Positions 47,334 to 55,763 are shown, counted from the stretch's first letter. The stretch: DNA of 64,000 bases from Gillisia sp. Hel1_33_143 (GCF_900104765.1 NZ_LT629737.1:1116001-1180000), one strand, 5' to 3'. Notes: a model not told the origin generated them from the sequence alone. Program-made: numbers and translations.

Positions 47334-48497
47334 TTGCGACTTTTGAAAACACCTGTTTATATAGCTGGCATAGCTTCTGTTTCCCCTTTAGGAAATTCTT
47401 CAGAAGAGGTATGGAAGAACTATAAAGACCCTAAGCATCTTATTTCTAAAAAACTTTTTGGAGAACAGGAAACTTTTGCAGCTTATCTTCCAAAGTATGT
47501 AGAGGAAGAGATAGACCTTCTTAGAAATTCTAATCCCGTTTTTCAAAATCTTGATCTTTCAGTGTTGTACGCTATATATACCTCTAGAAAAGTAATAGCT
47601 GAAGCAAATTGGAAGAAGGGAGATGAGATCGGTATAAATATAGGAAGCTCTAGAGGTGCAACCGGACTTTTTGAAAAATATCATAAAAATTTCTTAGAAA
47701 CAGGCAAAGCAGAGACTTTAGCTTCTCCTACAACTACTTTAGGAAATATCTCTTCGTGGGTAGCTCAGGATATTGAAACTACAGGGCCGGAAATATCTCA
47801 TAGCGTAACCTGTTCCACCGGATTACAGGCAGTTTTAAATGGCGTTGCTTGGTTAAATGGTGGAATGGCAGAGAAATTTTTAGTAGGAGGGAGTGAGGCG
47901 GCGTTAACACCTTTTACAATAGCTCAGATGAAGGCTATGAAGATCTATGCTACAGAAGATCTTAATTATCCGTGCAGAGCTTTAGATATTGAAAAACAAA
48001 GAAATACCATGATCTTAGGAGAAGGGGCAGGAGTAATAGCTCTTCAACTTAATTCTGATAATTGTATTGCCAAAATTTCGGGAGTGGGATATGCTACGGA
48101 AAGGCTAAATCATCCGGCTTCTATTTCTAGTAATGGAGAATGTTTCCAAAAAGCTATGAAAATGGCTATTGGAGAGATGGATCTTTCAGAAATTGATGTT
48201 GTGGTAATGCATGCTCCTGGAACTGTAAAGGGAGATCAAGCAGAAATTAATGCTATTAGCGCGCTATTTGGAAATAATTTGCCGGCTATGACTTCTAATA
48301 AATGGAAGATTGGGCACACCTTTGGAGCATCTGGAGTGTTAAGTTTAGAGCTGGCTGTTTTAATGCTTCAACATCAGGAATTCATACCAGTTCCTTTTTC
48401 CACTATCAGCAAAGCCCCGGCACGACTAAAAAATATACTGGTGAATGCAGTAGGTTTTGGTGGAAATGCAGTCTCAATTTTGATCAACAATAGTTAA
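47334..48497 (+). CDS. FabF-like beta-ketoacyl synthase in the biotin cluster
   Basis: A 387-residue thiolase-fold condensing enzyme of the KAS I/II type, slightly shorter than FabF (about 412). Catalytic residues are all present: Cys160 in SVTCSTG, His293 in VMHAPGTVKGD, Lys323 and His328 in SNKWKIGHTFGASG. The first His motif reads HAPGT in place of HGTGT. It has no ATG near the start; TTG at 47334 or 47343 (MKTPVYIAGI) is likely. Its place between bioA and bioB suggests a role in making the pimeloyl precursor, or in another acyl chain linked to biotin, but this is inference. It is not BioZ, which is KAS III-like. Confidence 0.82.
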   Translation: MRLLKTPVYIAGIASVSPLGNSSEEVWKNYKDPKHLISKKLFGEQETFAAYLPKYVEEEIDLLRNSNPVFQNLDLSVLYAIYTSRKVIAEANWKKGDEIGINIGSSRGATGLFEKYHKNFLETGKAETLASPTTTLGNISSWVAQDIETTGPEISHSVTCSTGLQAVLNGVAWLNGGMAEKFLVGGSEAALTPFTIAQMKAMKIYATEDLNYPCRALDIEKQRNTMILGEGAGVIALQLNSDNCIAKISGVGYATERLNHPASISSNGECFQKAMKMAIGEMDLSEIDVVVMHAPGTVKGDQAEINAISALFGNNLPAMTSNKWKIGHTFGASGVLSLELAVLMLQHQEFIPVPFSTISKAPARLKNILVNAVGFGGNAVSILINNS

Positions 48498-48577
48498 ATT
48501 TATACGTTCTCACCGTTTTTGGAGAATATGGAAATAAATCTTTTTAATACAAACATTCAGAAAGACTTAGTTTTAGT

Positions 48578-48585
48578 TATTTTTG
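48578..48585 (+). promoter_or_regulatory. -7 element of bioB
   Basis: TAttTTTG, perfect match, 16 bases before the bioB ATG at 48602; bioB and the two cupin-like genes after it may form their own transcript. Confidence 0.6.
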
Positions 48586-48601
48586 AATACAAATAATTTT
48601 T

Positions 48602-49693
48602 ATGGCAACTAAACACAACTGGACCAAGGAAGAAATTCTTGAGATTTACAATAAGCCTTTTATGGAATTGCTTTATGAAGCAGCAACGATCCATAGATTG
48701 CATCACGATCCTAACACAGTTCAGGTTTCAACATTATTATCAATAAAAACTGGCGGATGTCCTGAAGATTGTGGGTATTGCCCACAGGCAGCCAGATATC
48801 ATACCAATATCGAAGGGAATGATCTAATGAGCGTTAACCAGGTTAAAGCTCAGGCTTTACGTGCAAAAGCATCGGGAAGTTCTCGTGTTTGTATGGGAGC
48901 GGCTTGGCGTAATGTTAAAGATGGAGATGAATTCGATTCTGTTTTAGAAATGGTGAGAACCATCAATAAACTAGATATGGAAGTTTGTTGTACACTTGGG
49001 ATGATCACAGAAAATCAGGCACAGCGTTTAGCAGAAGCTGGATTGTATGCCTATAATCACAATCTAGATTCGTCTGAAGAATATTATAAAGAAGTGATTT
49101 CTACACGTGGGTATCAGGATAGATTAGATACTATTGGAAACGTTAGAAAAACCAATGTAACGGTTTGTAGCGGAGGAATTATTGGAATGGGAGAGTCTAT
49201 AGACGATCGCGCCGGAATGTTGGTAGCGCTTTCTACATTGAATCCTCAACCAGAATCTGTTCCAATAAATGCGTTGGTTCCTGTAGAAGGAACTCCTTTA
49301 GAAGAACAGGCACCGGTTTCTATTTGGGAAATGGTAAGAATGGTAGCTACTACCAGAATTATAATGCCGGAAACTCAGGTTAGACTTTCTGCCGGACGTA
49401 CTCAAATGAGTAGAGAAGGACAAGCTATGTGTTTCTTTGCAGGAGCAAATTCTATCTTTGCAGGAGATAAACTTTTAACCACACCAAATCCTGATGTGAA
49501 TGAGGATATGGAAATGTTCAAAGCTTTAGGCTTAAATCCTCAAAAAGCATTCGAGAAAAAGGCAAAACCGGAAAGTGTTTCTGCAGAAGATTCTAAGTTT
49601 GCTAATTTGGGAGAAAAACCAAAATGGTCTCGTCCAGGGCATCAAATAGAAAAGAACCTACAAGCTCAGGAAAAAGCAAAAACTAAAGTTTAA
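48602..49693 (+). CDS. bioB: Biotin synthase
   Basis: A radical SAM enzyme that inserts sulfur into dethiobiotin. 363 residues with the radical SAM motif CPEDCGYC near residue 53, followed by QAARYHT, the VCMGAAWRN segment near residue 98, YNHNLDSSEEYY near residue 155 and the [2Fe-2S] ligand Arg in RLSAGRTQMS near residue 262. The C-terminal tail of about 40 residues is Lys/Glu/Ser-rich and longer than in E. coli. The first cupin-like gene begins seven bases after the stop. Confidence 0.96.
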   Translation: MATKHNWTKEEILEIYNKPFMELLYEAATIHRLHHDPNTVQVSTLLSIKTGGCPEDCGYCPQAARYHTNIEGNDLMSVNQVKAQALRAKASGSSRVCMGAAWRNVKDGDEFDSVLEMVRTINKLDMEVCCTLGMITENQAQRLAEAGLYAYNHNLDSSEEYYKEVISTRGYQDRLDTIGNVRKTNVTVCSGGIIGMGESIDDRAGMLVALSTLNPQPESVPINALVPVEGTPLEEQAPVSIWEMVRMVATTRIIMPETQVRLSAGRTQMSREGQAMCFFAGANSIFAGDKLLTTPNPDVNEDMEMFKALGLNPQKAFEKKAKPESVSAEDSKFANLGEKPKWSRPGHQIEKNLQAQEKAKTKV

Positions 49694-49700
49694 TATATCA

Positions 49701-50570
49701 TTGAAGCTTGATCTACAAGAAATACCAAGAGTTAAAGGAATTTCTAAACAAGAATTTCTTAAGGAATATTTTATTCCTCAAAAGCCTGTAATTCTTGAAG
49801 AGCTTAGCAAAGATTGGCCTGCCAGACAAAAGTGGGATTTTGATTATTTTAAGCGAGTAGCCGGAGAGGTTGTAGTTCCTGTATATGATGGAAAACCAGC
49901 TAAAGGGAAGCAAAAAAGCCATGCTCCGGCGAAAAAGCTTAAATTTTCTGAATATATAGATATTGTAAAGGCAGGCCCAACAGATTTAAGAATGTTCTTC
50001 TTTAATCTGTTGCAAAACTGTCCGAAGCTTATACAAGACTTTAAATACCCGGAATTGGGGATAAAATTCTTTAAGAAGCTACCTGTTTTATTTGTTGGAG
50101 GTGAAGGTTCTAAGGTAGTGATGCATTATGATATGGATCTTGCCAACAACTTTCATTTTAATTTTGCAGGTAAAAAAAAGGTAATTCTATATGGTCCAGA
50201 GCAAACCAAATTTCTTTATAAAGTTCCCTATTCTATAGTGAGTATGGAGATCATAGATATGGATGACCCAGATTTTCAGAAATATCCTGCGCTTGCAAAA
50301 GCCAAAGGTTTTGAAGCTGTATTGGGTCATGGTGATGCACTGTTTATACCAAGTAAATGGTGGCATTTTATAAAATATCAAACTCCGTGCTTGTCTTTAA
50401 CACTCAGATCCTTACCAAGATCGCCAAAAAAGATATTAGAAGTATTAAATAGTGTAATTTTGCTAAGGAATTTCGACAATCTTATGCGCAAACTTCGTGG
50501 GCAAGATTGGATAGACTATAAAAATAAACAAGCGATAATCAAAACGCATAAAAATTTAGGGATTGAATGA
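49701..50570 (+). CDS. Cupin-like (JmjC-related) protein, copy 1
   Basis: A 289-residue protein of the Cupin_8/JmjC-like family. The iron facial triad is His142 and Asp144 (MHYDMD) and His222 (KWWHF); KKVILYGPEQ and LGHGDALFIPSKWW complete the double-stranded beta-helix. Such proteins are usually 2-oxoglutarate/iron hydroxylases of protein side chains, so a protein target is possible. The start is probably TTG at 49701 (MKLDLQEIPRVK), which aligns with copy 2 (LNLAQIPRVK). It follows bioB by seven bases and overlaps copy 2. Confidence 0.82.
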   Translation: MKLDLQEIPRVKGISKQEFLKEYFIPQKPVILEELSKDWPARQKWDFDYFKRVAGEVVVPVYDGKPAKGKQKSHAPAKKLKFSEYIDIVKAGPTDLRMFFFNLLQNCPKLIQDFKYPELGIKFFKKLPVLFVGGEGSKVVMHYDMDLANNFHFNFAGKKKVILYGPEQTKFLYKVPYSIVSMEIIDMDDPDFQKYPALAKAKGFEAVLGHGDALFIPSKWWHFIKYQTPCLSLTLRSLPRSPKKILEVLNSVILLRNFDNLMRKLRGQDWIDYKNKQAIIKTHKNLGIE

Positions 50571-51436
50571 TGGAAGATAGATTGAACTTAGCACAGATTC
50601 CTAGAGTAAAAAATATCTCTAAAAAAGATTTTGTAGAACAATATGTAAAGACTCAAAAGCCGGTTGTAATTGAGCATTTAATAGAAGATTGGCCTGCTTT
50701 TAAAAAGTGGGATCTAAATTATATTAAAGAAGTTGCCGGTAATAAAACGGTGCCTCTTTACGATGATCGTCCTATTACATCTGAGTTTAAGTTCAACCAG
50801 CCACATATGGAGATGAAAATGTCTGAATATATAGACCTTCTTCAATCTAAACCTACCAATTACAGAATATTCTTATATCACCTTTTAAAAGAGGTGCCTA
50901 AGCTTCAAGAAGATTTTAAGTTCCCAAAAATGGGGCTTCGATTTTTAAAGCAGTTACCAATGTTATTCTTTGGTGGTGTTAATTCTAAAGTGTTTATGCA
51001 TTATGACATTGATTATGCTAATATTCTGCATTTTCAATTCAATGGAAAAAAACAGTGTATCTTATATCCACCTTCAGAAAGTAAATATTTATACAAGGTT
51101 CCACACTCTCTTATCTCTAGGGAAGATATAGATTTCACGAATCCAGATTTTAAAAAATTCCCGGCCCTTAAAAAAGCTAAAGGTTATATTACCGAGCTTA
51201 AACATGGGGAGGCTCTTTATATGCCAGAAGGTTATTGGCATCAAATGACGTATCTAACTGCCGGATTTTCTATGAGCTTAAGAGCAACTTCTAGAGGTTT
51301 GTTGAATATCTCTAAGGCTGTTTATAATTTGGTGGTAATGAGACATTTTGATAATTATATGCGTAAGTGGAAGGGTCAGGATTGGATAGATTATAAAAAT
51401 GTGAAGGCCATGGAGAAAACACATGCCAATATTTAA
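50567..51436 (+). CDS. Cupin-like (JmjC-related) protein, copy 2
   Basis: A 289-residue tandem paralogue of the gene before it, starting at an ATG that overlaps the previous stop (ATGATGG). It keeps the triad His145/Asp147 (MHYDID) and His225 (GYWHQ), the KKQCILYPPSESKYLYKVPH segment and the shared C-terminus MRKxxGQDWIDYKN. Both copies look intact and are of equal length, which suggests two related enzymes or a heterodimer, not a decaying duplicate. Target unknown. Confidence 0.82.
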   Translation: MMEDRLNLAQIPRVKNISKKDFVEQYVKTQKPVVIEHLIEDWPAFKKWDLNYIKEVAGNKTVPLYDDRPITSEFKFNQPHMEMKMSEYIDLLQSKPTNYRIFLYHLLKEVPKLQEDFKFPKMGLRFLKQLPMLFFGGVNSKVFMHYDIDYANILHFQFNGKKQCILYPPSESKYLYKVPHSLISREDIDFTNPDFKKFPALKKAKGYITELKHGEALYMPEGYWHQMTYLTAGFSMSLRATSRGLLNISKAVYNLVVMRHFDNYMRKWKGQDWIDYKNVKAMEKTHANI

Positions 51437-51437
51437 A

Positions 51438-51920
51438 TTAGTTGATAAGGTTATTGCTTAATTCATAGACCAAATTAGATTCAAATCCTCTTTGCAAAAG
51501 GTAATCACTCAACTTTTTTTTCCGCTTGTATGGATCTGATTCTTTAATAAGATTAAGCTTTTTCTCTGCTACCTGTTCCAGAATATTTAAATATTCGTTT
51601 TCATCTATTTCGGTAAGCCCAAGTTTGATTATCGGCGCAGAGATCTCTTTCTTTTTAAGTTCCTGGGTGATCTTTATTTTACCCCATTTTTTAATTCTGA
51701 ACTTACCCCGAACAAAACTTCTGGCAAAGCGCTCTTCATTTAAGAAATCCTCGCTCATCAGTTCAATTATAATCTGTTCACAAGCTTGAGGGATCATTCG
51801 CATTTCCCTTAATTTATCTTCCACTTCTTTTTGGGATCTATCTCTATAGGCACAAAATTGCGCTAATTTGAGCGTCGCCTCTTTAACGGTATAAGATTTT
51901 TGTGATAGATTATCCTTCAT
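51438..51920 (-). CDS. recX: RecX regulatory protein
   Basis: A 160-residue helical protein that modulates RecA filaments. The repeats of the RecX fold are visible: CAYRDRSQKEVEDKLREM near residue 28, DFLNEERFARSFVRGKFRIKKWGKIKI near residue 57 and KLSDYLLQRGFESNLVYELS near the end. recA is not adjacent. The stop lies one base from the stop of the convergent cupin gene. Confidence 0.9.
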   Translation of the reverse strand: MKDNLSQKSYTVKEATLKLAQFCAYRDRSQKEVEDKLREMRMIPQACEQIIIELMSEDFLNEERFARSFVRGKFRIKKWGKIKITQELKKKEISAPIIKLGLTEIDENEYLNILEQVAEKKLNLIKESDPYKRKKKLSDYLLQRGFESNLVYELSNNLIN

Positions 51921-52047
51921 AGAGACAAAGGTATAAAGACAAGCTTAGAAATACAGCTTTATCAATACTAATACTATATATAAAGCATTTAGGCTTTAAG
52001 AATTAAAATATTATAGAAGATATAATCTGCTCATTTATCAAATAAGG

Positions 52048-52055
52048 TATATTTG
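52048..52055 (+). promoter_or_regulatory. -7 element directly before a T9SS cargo gene
   Basis: TAtaTTTG, a perfect TAnnTTTG, ends three bases before the ATG at 52059. As at glyS, transcription would start at or next to the start codon. This also decides against the TTG start at 52053, which lies inside the box. Confidence 0.6.
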
Positions 52056-52058
52056 AGG

Positions 52059-53936
52059 ATGATTCGGTTTTTATTGTTGTTAGCATTAGTGCTTAGTTTT
52101 AATAATTCTTATGGGCAGTTAGGCTTTTGTAATGGAAGTAAAGGTGATCCTATATTTCAAGAAGACTTTGGTACAGGTTCTGGATATGGCCCTAGGTTGG
52201 CTGCAGGAATTACTAATTATAGTTATGTAACTCAAGATCCTCAAGATGGGGAATATACCATATCTAGCATTATTGGGCGTGAAATCCCATCCTGGCATTC
52301 TTATTCTCCAAATTTAACTCCTTCTGGAGGAAAAGCGCTAATTATAAATGCCGGCTTCACTGCAGGACAGTTCTATAGAACAGATATTTCCGGACTTTGT
52401 GAAAATACTACCTATGAGTTTTCGGCTTATCTGATGAATATTTATAATTCTGCAAGTGGTGCTTGTGCTGATGGTGATATTCCTGTAAATGTAAAATTTC
52501 AAATCTGGGATGAAACCAATACTCAGCTTTTGAAAGAAGGCAGTACAGGTGCTATAAATTCTACCGCTTTTCCTTTAGCTGAAGAATACGCTCTAACTTT
52601 TAAAAGCGCACCAGGACAGAATAATGTGATTCTAAAAATGTTTAATAATGGAGAAGGTGGTTGCGGAAATGACCTTGCAATAGATGATATAATTTTTAGA
52701 TCATGTGGAGATCTCACCAGTATAGATGCTGGAAATTCATCAAACATGAATTTGAGAGTTTGCGAGGAAGATACTCCGTACAATGTAGATCTTAAAGCAA
52801 CACCAGATAACACAGTGTATCAAACACATGCTTACCAATGGCAACGAAGTTTAGACGCAGTTAACTGGACAGATATTAGCGGAGCAAATCAGAGTAATTA
52901 TACGGTTGTGAATTTAGTGCAATCCACATATTATCGCGTAAAGGTGGCAGAGGATAGTATAAATCTTACTAATAATTTGTGTAGTTCTTTTTCTGAAGCT
53001 TTTTTTGTACAGATGGTTTCAGTACCAACCGCGCCAGTTAGTAACGGAGATGTGGTGGTTTGCGGTAATTCTGAAATACCTCAAATTTCTGTAAAAGCGG
53101 GGGTAGATGAAATGGTGAATTGGTATGATGCTCCATCTGGCGGAAACTTACTTCAAGCCAAATCTTTTAATTATCAACCAGATGTTGCTGGTATATTTTA
53201 TGCGGAAGCAAAAAGCACCTTAATAGAATGTAAACCAAGTTCCAGAACTGCAGTTAAAATTACTCTAGATAATATCCCAGATGTGGAAGATGAAACAATT
53301 CAGATATGTCCAAACTCAAATATATCTTTAGATGCAGGCGTAAGTGGTTTTAATTATATGTGGTCTACTGGTGAAAATTCCAAGACTATTCAAGTAACGC
53401 AACAAGGCAATTATACCGTGGAAATAGCTACAAATTTAGGATGTGCCGTAACAAGAGAATTTACTGTTAACGATATAGATGATGCGCAAATAAGTGATGT
53501 TAGAACGGATGAGAATTCTATCGAGATCATTCCTGTAAATACCGGAGTTTTTGAATATTCTCTAGATGGAGTCAATTTTCAGGATTCAAATGTATTTTTA
53601 GGAAAGCCCGGCGGAGTTTATACTGCTTATATGAGAGATAAGAGTGGTTGTAATACCGTTAGCTTGCAATTTCCATACATTTCCCCTCTAAAATTTATAA
53701 CGCCCAATGGAGACGGTTACAACGATAATTTTATTTTAAGAGGAGTAGAAACTTTTCCTTCTTCTCAAATTATGATCTATGACAGGTATGGGAAATTATT
53801 GAAAGCTAGCAATGGAAGTAATTTTTCTTGGAATGGGACTTTAGAAGGTAAAGATCTTCCTGCAGCAGATTATTGGTATCATATAAAAATTGAAGGCTTT
53901 GGTGAGCTTAAAGGCCATTTTTCTTTAATTAGATAG
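52059..53936 (+). CDS. Secreted T9SS type B (gliding-associated C-terminal domain) protein
   Basis: A 625-residue surface protein. Signal peptide MIRFLLLLALVLSFNNSYGQ; a jelly-roll-like domain (residues about 25-215, with CGNDLAIDDIIFRSC at its end, as in carbohydrate-binding modules); Ig/PKD-like repeats with paired Cys (VCEEDTPYNVDL, VCGNSEIPQIS, ICPNSNISLDAG); and the type B sorting domain FITPNGDGYNDNFILRG ... MIYDRYGKLL ... YWYHIKIEGFGELKGHFSLIR. Type B cargo is secreted by the T9SS and displayed on the cell surface. Binding target unknown. Confidence 0.87.
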   Translation: MIRFLLLLALVLSFNNSYGQLGFCNGSKGDPIFQEDFGTGSGYGPRLAAGITNYSYVTQDPQDGEYTISSIIGREIPSWHSYSPNLTPSGGKALIINAGFTAGQFYRTDISGLCENTTYEFSAYLMNIYNSASGACADGDIPVNVKFQIWDETNTQLLKEGSTGAINSTAFPLAEEYALTFKSAPGQNNVILKMFNNGEGGCGNDLAIDDIIFRSCGDLTSIDAGNSSNMNLRVCEEDTPYNVDLKATPDNTVYQTHAYQWQRSLDAVNWTDISGANQSNYTVVNLVQSTYYRVKVAEDSINLTNNLCSSFSEAFFVQMVSVPTAPVSNGDVVVCGNSEIPQISVKAGVDEMVNWYDAPSGGNLLQAKSFNYQPDVAGIFYAEAKSTLIECKPSSRTAVKITLDNIPDVEDETIQICPNSNISLDAGVSGFNYMWSTGENSKTIQVTQQGNYTVEIATNLGCAVTREFTVNDIDDAQISDVRTDENSIEIIPVNTGVFEYSLDGVNFQDSNVFLGKPGGVYTAYMRDKSGCNTVSLQFPYISPLKFITPNGDGYNDNFILRGVETFPSSQIMIYDRYGKLLKASNGSNFSWNGTLEGKDLPAADYWYHIKIEGFGELKGHFSLIR

Positions 53937-53950
53937 AGAATTTCTTCTAA

Positions 53951-53982
53951 CAAAAAAACGCCTCTCAAATTAATGAAAGGCG
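53951..53982 (-). terminator. Copy A of the rng-type terminator
   Basis: A7 followed by CGCCT (959-963 of this kilobase) pairing with AGGCG (978-982). On the minus strand the A-run is a U-run after the hairpin, so it ends the 54084 gene. It matches copy C behind rng (55712-55740) over about 31 bases apart from one extra A, but carries no rng coding sequence. Confidence 0.8.
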
Positions 53983-54083
53983 GTAATATGTAAAAAATTA
54001 TAAGAGTATAATTTCAATAAATAAAAATAGATATATACAATAAATCAAAAATCTAATTTCATTCACCACTAATCAATCTTTTT

Positions 54084-54509
54084 TTAATCAAAATCAAAAT
54101 TATCCTCACTTAGTAGAAACGATTGTCCTACTTCAATAATCTTCACTTCATTATTTAAAGAATCTTTTTCAACAATAAATAACTTAGGTAAACCTTTTTC
54201 TTTTTCTATACGCAGATTATCAATGGTGATTTTAGAAAGTTTTTTAATTGCAGTATCTATAGGAGTAATTGTTATTTTCTCTAAATAATCCAATTTTCTG
54301 ACTTTTATCTCTGTTTCCATTCTACTCAGATAGATTGTATCTTTTTCATTGTGAATCATAAAAGATTGATCTTCATTTTTTATATCGAATTGGATATTGG
54401 AATGAAGCACAATCTCATCATAATCCAAGTATATTTTTTCATTATGATCACATCCATATAATAGGACTCCAATAATTAAAACAAAATATTTAAATATTTT
54501 ATTAGACAT
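54084..54509 (-). CDS. Orphan small lipoprotein in the rng-tail island
   Basis: From ATG 54509 (MSNKIFKYFV) a 141-residue lipoprotein with lipobox LLYGC and a beta-rich, charged remainder (DYDEIVLHSNIQFDIK; acidic end SEDNFDFD). An ATG at 54527 would add six residues. I recognise no family. It is more AT-rich than the genes around it and sits between two copies of the rng terminator, which suggests that it arrived by insertion. No catalytic motif is seen. Confidence 0.6.
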   Translation of the reverse strand: MSNKIFKYFVLIIGVLLYGCDHNEKIYLDYDEIVLHSNIQFDIKNEDQSFMIHNEKDTIYLSRMETEIKVRKLDYLEKITITPIDTAIKKLSKITIDNLRIEKEKGLPKLFIVEKDSLNNEVKIIEVGQSFLLSEDNFDFD

Positions 54510-54567
54510 TTTGATGTTTTTAATCATTCCAAATTCATTAGAAAGTTGAGGTAATAAAAATAAGATT

Positions 54568-54738
54568 TCTCAAATTAATGAAAGGCGTTAGTTTTAAGAA
54601 TAATGAGTTTATTCTAATACTTCCCCGTTTTTATCGTGAAAGTGATATTCCATGTACGTGTAAGCGTCTCTTGGTAAAATTTTTACCCAGCGCTTATGGT
54701 CAAAAAACCATTGGGAGCGGGGCGATGGAAAGCCTCTT
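54568..54738 (-). pseudogene. Duplicated 3' fragment of rng with part of its terminator (copy B)
   Basis: These 171 bases match 55723-55893, the last 43 codons and 3' flank of rng. From about 54608 on, the coding part looks identical base for base; differences are confined to the noncoding end next to the terminator. The fragment has no start and ends abruptly at 54738, where similarity to rng stops. The left arm of the terminator (A-run and CGCC) is missing, so this copy cannot form the hairpin. Such identity means recent duplication or gene conversion. With the 54740-54843 stretch, in which I see nothing, it fills the 316 bases between two orphan genes. Confidence 0.92.
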
Positions 54739-54843
54739 TAATTTTCTTTATTTATCGGATTTTTGACAAAAAAACACAATATAATATAGTTGAAATTTAG
54801 TAATACACCCTAATTCAATTATAATCCCTTAGTTACACTTTTA

Positions 54844-55332
54844 TTAATATGCAACGATAGTTACTTCTACTTTATATAAGATATAAGTGTTTTTATTACT
54901 TTTTTTTAGAAAATAAATATCTTTAAATTCAACCGGCTGTTTGGCTACTTTTTTCCAACTTGTAGTTTGAATCCAGTTATAATCTACTAAATTTAATTTT
55001 TTAATTTCATCTTCTTTGATTTTGATTTCTTCTTTTGATATTATTTCAAAAGTTAATTTTGAAACTTTTATTTTAAGATTATCTCTACCACTTTCTGGGT
55101 CAAAATAATAAGTACCATTTTTTTTTGCTTCTTTTATTTTCTTTTGATGGTATTCATACTCTTTTTTGTTCAATAAATTTATGAACCGAATTTTTTCGCA
55201 AAGCATAATATTATTAATGGTATATTCAGAACTACCATTCTCTAACACAAAATACACATCTTCTTTTTTTTGTGAAAAAGATACGAAGGAGTATAAAATA
55301 AAAATTAGTGATACATATTTATTTGCATTCAT
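54844..55332 (-). CDS. Orphan small secreted protein in the rng-tail island
   Basis: A 162-residue protein from ATG 55332 (MNANKYVSLIFILY); an ATG at 55350 would add six residues before the signal peptide. The signal peptide likely ends at SFVSFSQ. The mature part is Lys/Glu/Ile-rich, with many YYFDPESGRD-like polar turns, and no family is recognised. It is strongly AT-rich. The ATG overlaps by 14 bases the 3' end of a headless frame (55319-55522), as if the two were once coupled. It lies between the rng fragment and the true rng gene. Confidence 0.6.
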   Translation of the reverse strand: MNANKYVSLIFILYSFVSFSQKKEDVYFVLENGSSEYTINNIMLCEKIRFINLLNKKEYEYHQKKIKEAKKNGTYYFDPESGRDNLKIKVSKLTFEIISKEEIKIKEDEIKKLNLVDYNWIQTTSWKKVAKQPVEFKDIYFLKKSNKNTYILYKVEVTIVAY

Positions 55333-55522
55333 TGACTTTCGAATTTTCATAATTTATAATTACTTTTCTAATTCTTTTTTTCTCATTCTTTGCATATTCT
55401 GGGTCTACATGTAAAGTAGCGAGTAAATGTGTAGATGACAATCTAGCAAATTTTCTATTAATGATGTTGTTATAAAGCAATACTCTACTTAAGGTTTTAC
55501 CATGTTTAACAGTTTTTCTACA
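55319..55522 (-). pseudogene. Headless open frame, possible gene remnant
   Basis: On the minus strand 67 codons are open between TGA at 55523-55525 and TAA at 55319-55321, with no ATG. The composition looks protein-like: KHGKTLSRVLLYNNIINRKF near the front, then THLLATLHVDPEYAKNEKKR and a basic end. It overlaps the next gene by 14 bases. It may be the C-terminal end of a gene whose 5' part was lost when the island formed; chance is not excluded. No family was recognised. Confidence 0.35.
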
Positions 55523-55710
55523 TCAATCTGCGAAATTCTCTACAGATTTTAAGACGTCTTTTTTGTTATATTTTTATGGGAAGAAGGTGTGATGTGATGC
55601 TGTGATGTAGTGACGCTGTACTCCAATCTCTTTTTTAGAGCGTTTCTCTTTCATTTCTTCGCTTTTTTCCTCCCTTACTTCGCCACTTTGTCATTATTTA
55701 AAAAATAGCA
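55523..55710. other. Noncoding stretch with GTGATG-type low-complexity repeats
   Basis: Between the headless frame and the rng terminator I see no gene. It includes a GTGATG/GTGACG-type repeat (55587-55620) and a CTTCGCTTTT/CTTCGCCAC pair (55655-55690) of the kind often seen in flavobacterial intergenic DNA. Its origin is unknown; together with the headless frame it explains the 413 bases without a complete gene. Confidence 0.4.
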
Positions 55711-55711
55711 A

Positions 55712-55745
55712 AAAAAAACGCCTCTCAAATTAATGAAGGCGTTAC
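55712..55745 (-). terminator. Copy C, terminator of rng
   Basis: A run of A, then AACGCC at 55718-55723 pairing with GGCGTT at 55738-55743. On the minus strand the A-run becomes the U-tract, 19 bases after the rng stop at 55764. Copies A (53951-53982) and B (54568-54590, broken) are related. Confidence 0.85.
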
Positions 55746-55763
55746 TTTTTAAGAATAATAAGT

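Noticed and set aside
54578-54766. Plus-strand 62-codon frame over the duplicated rng tail
   Set aside because: It is antisense to the rng fragment; its codons mirror the identical stretch of rng at 55733 on, so it is a shadow of that gene.
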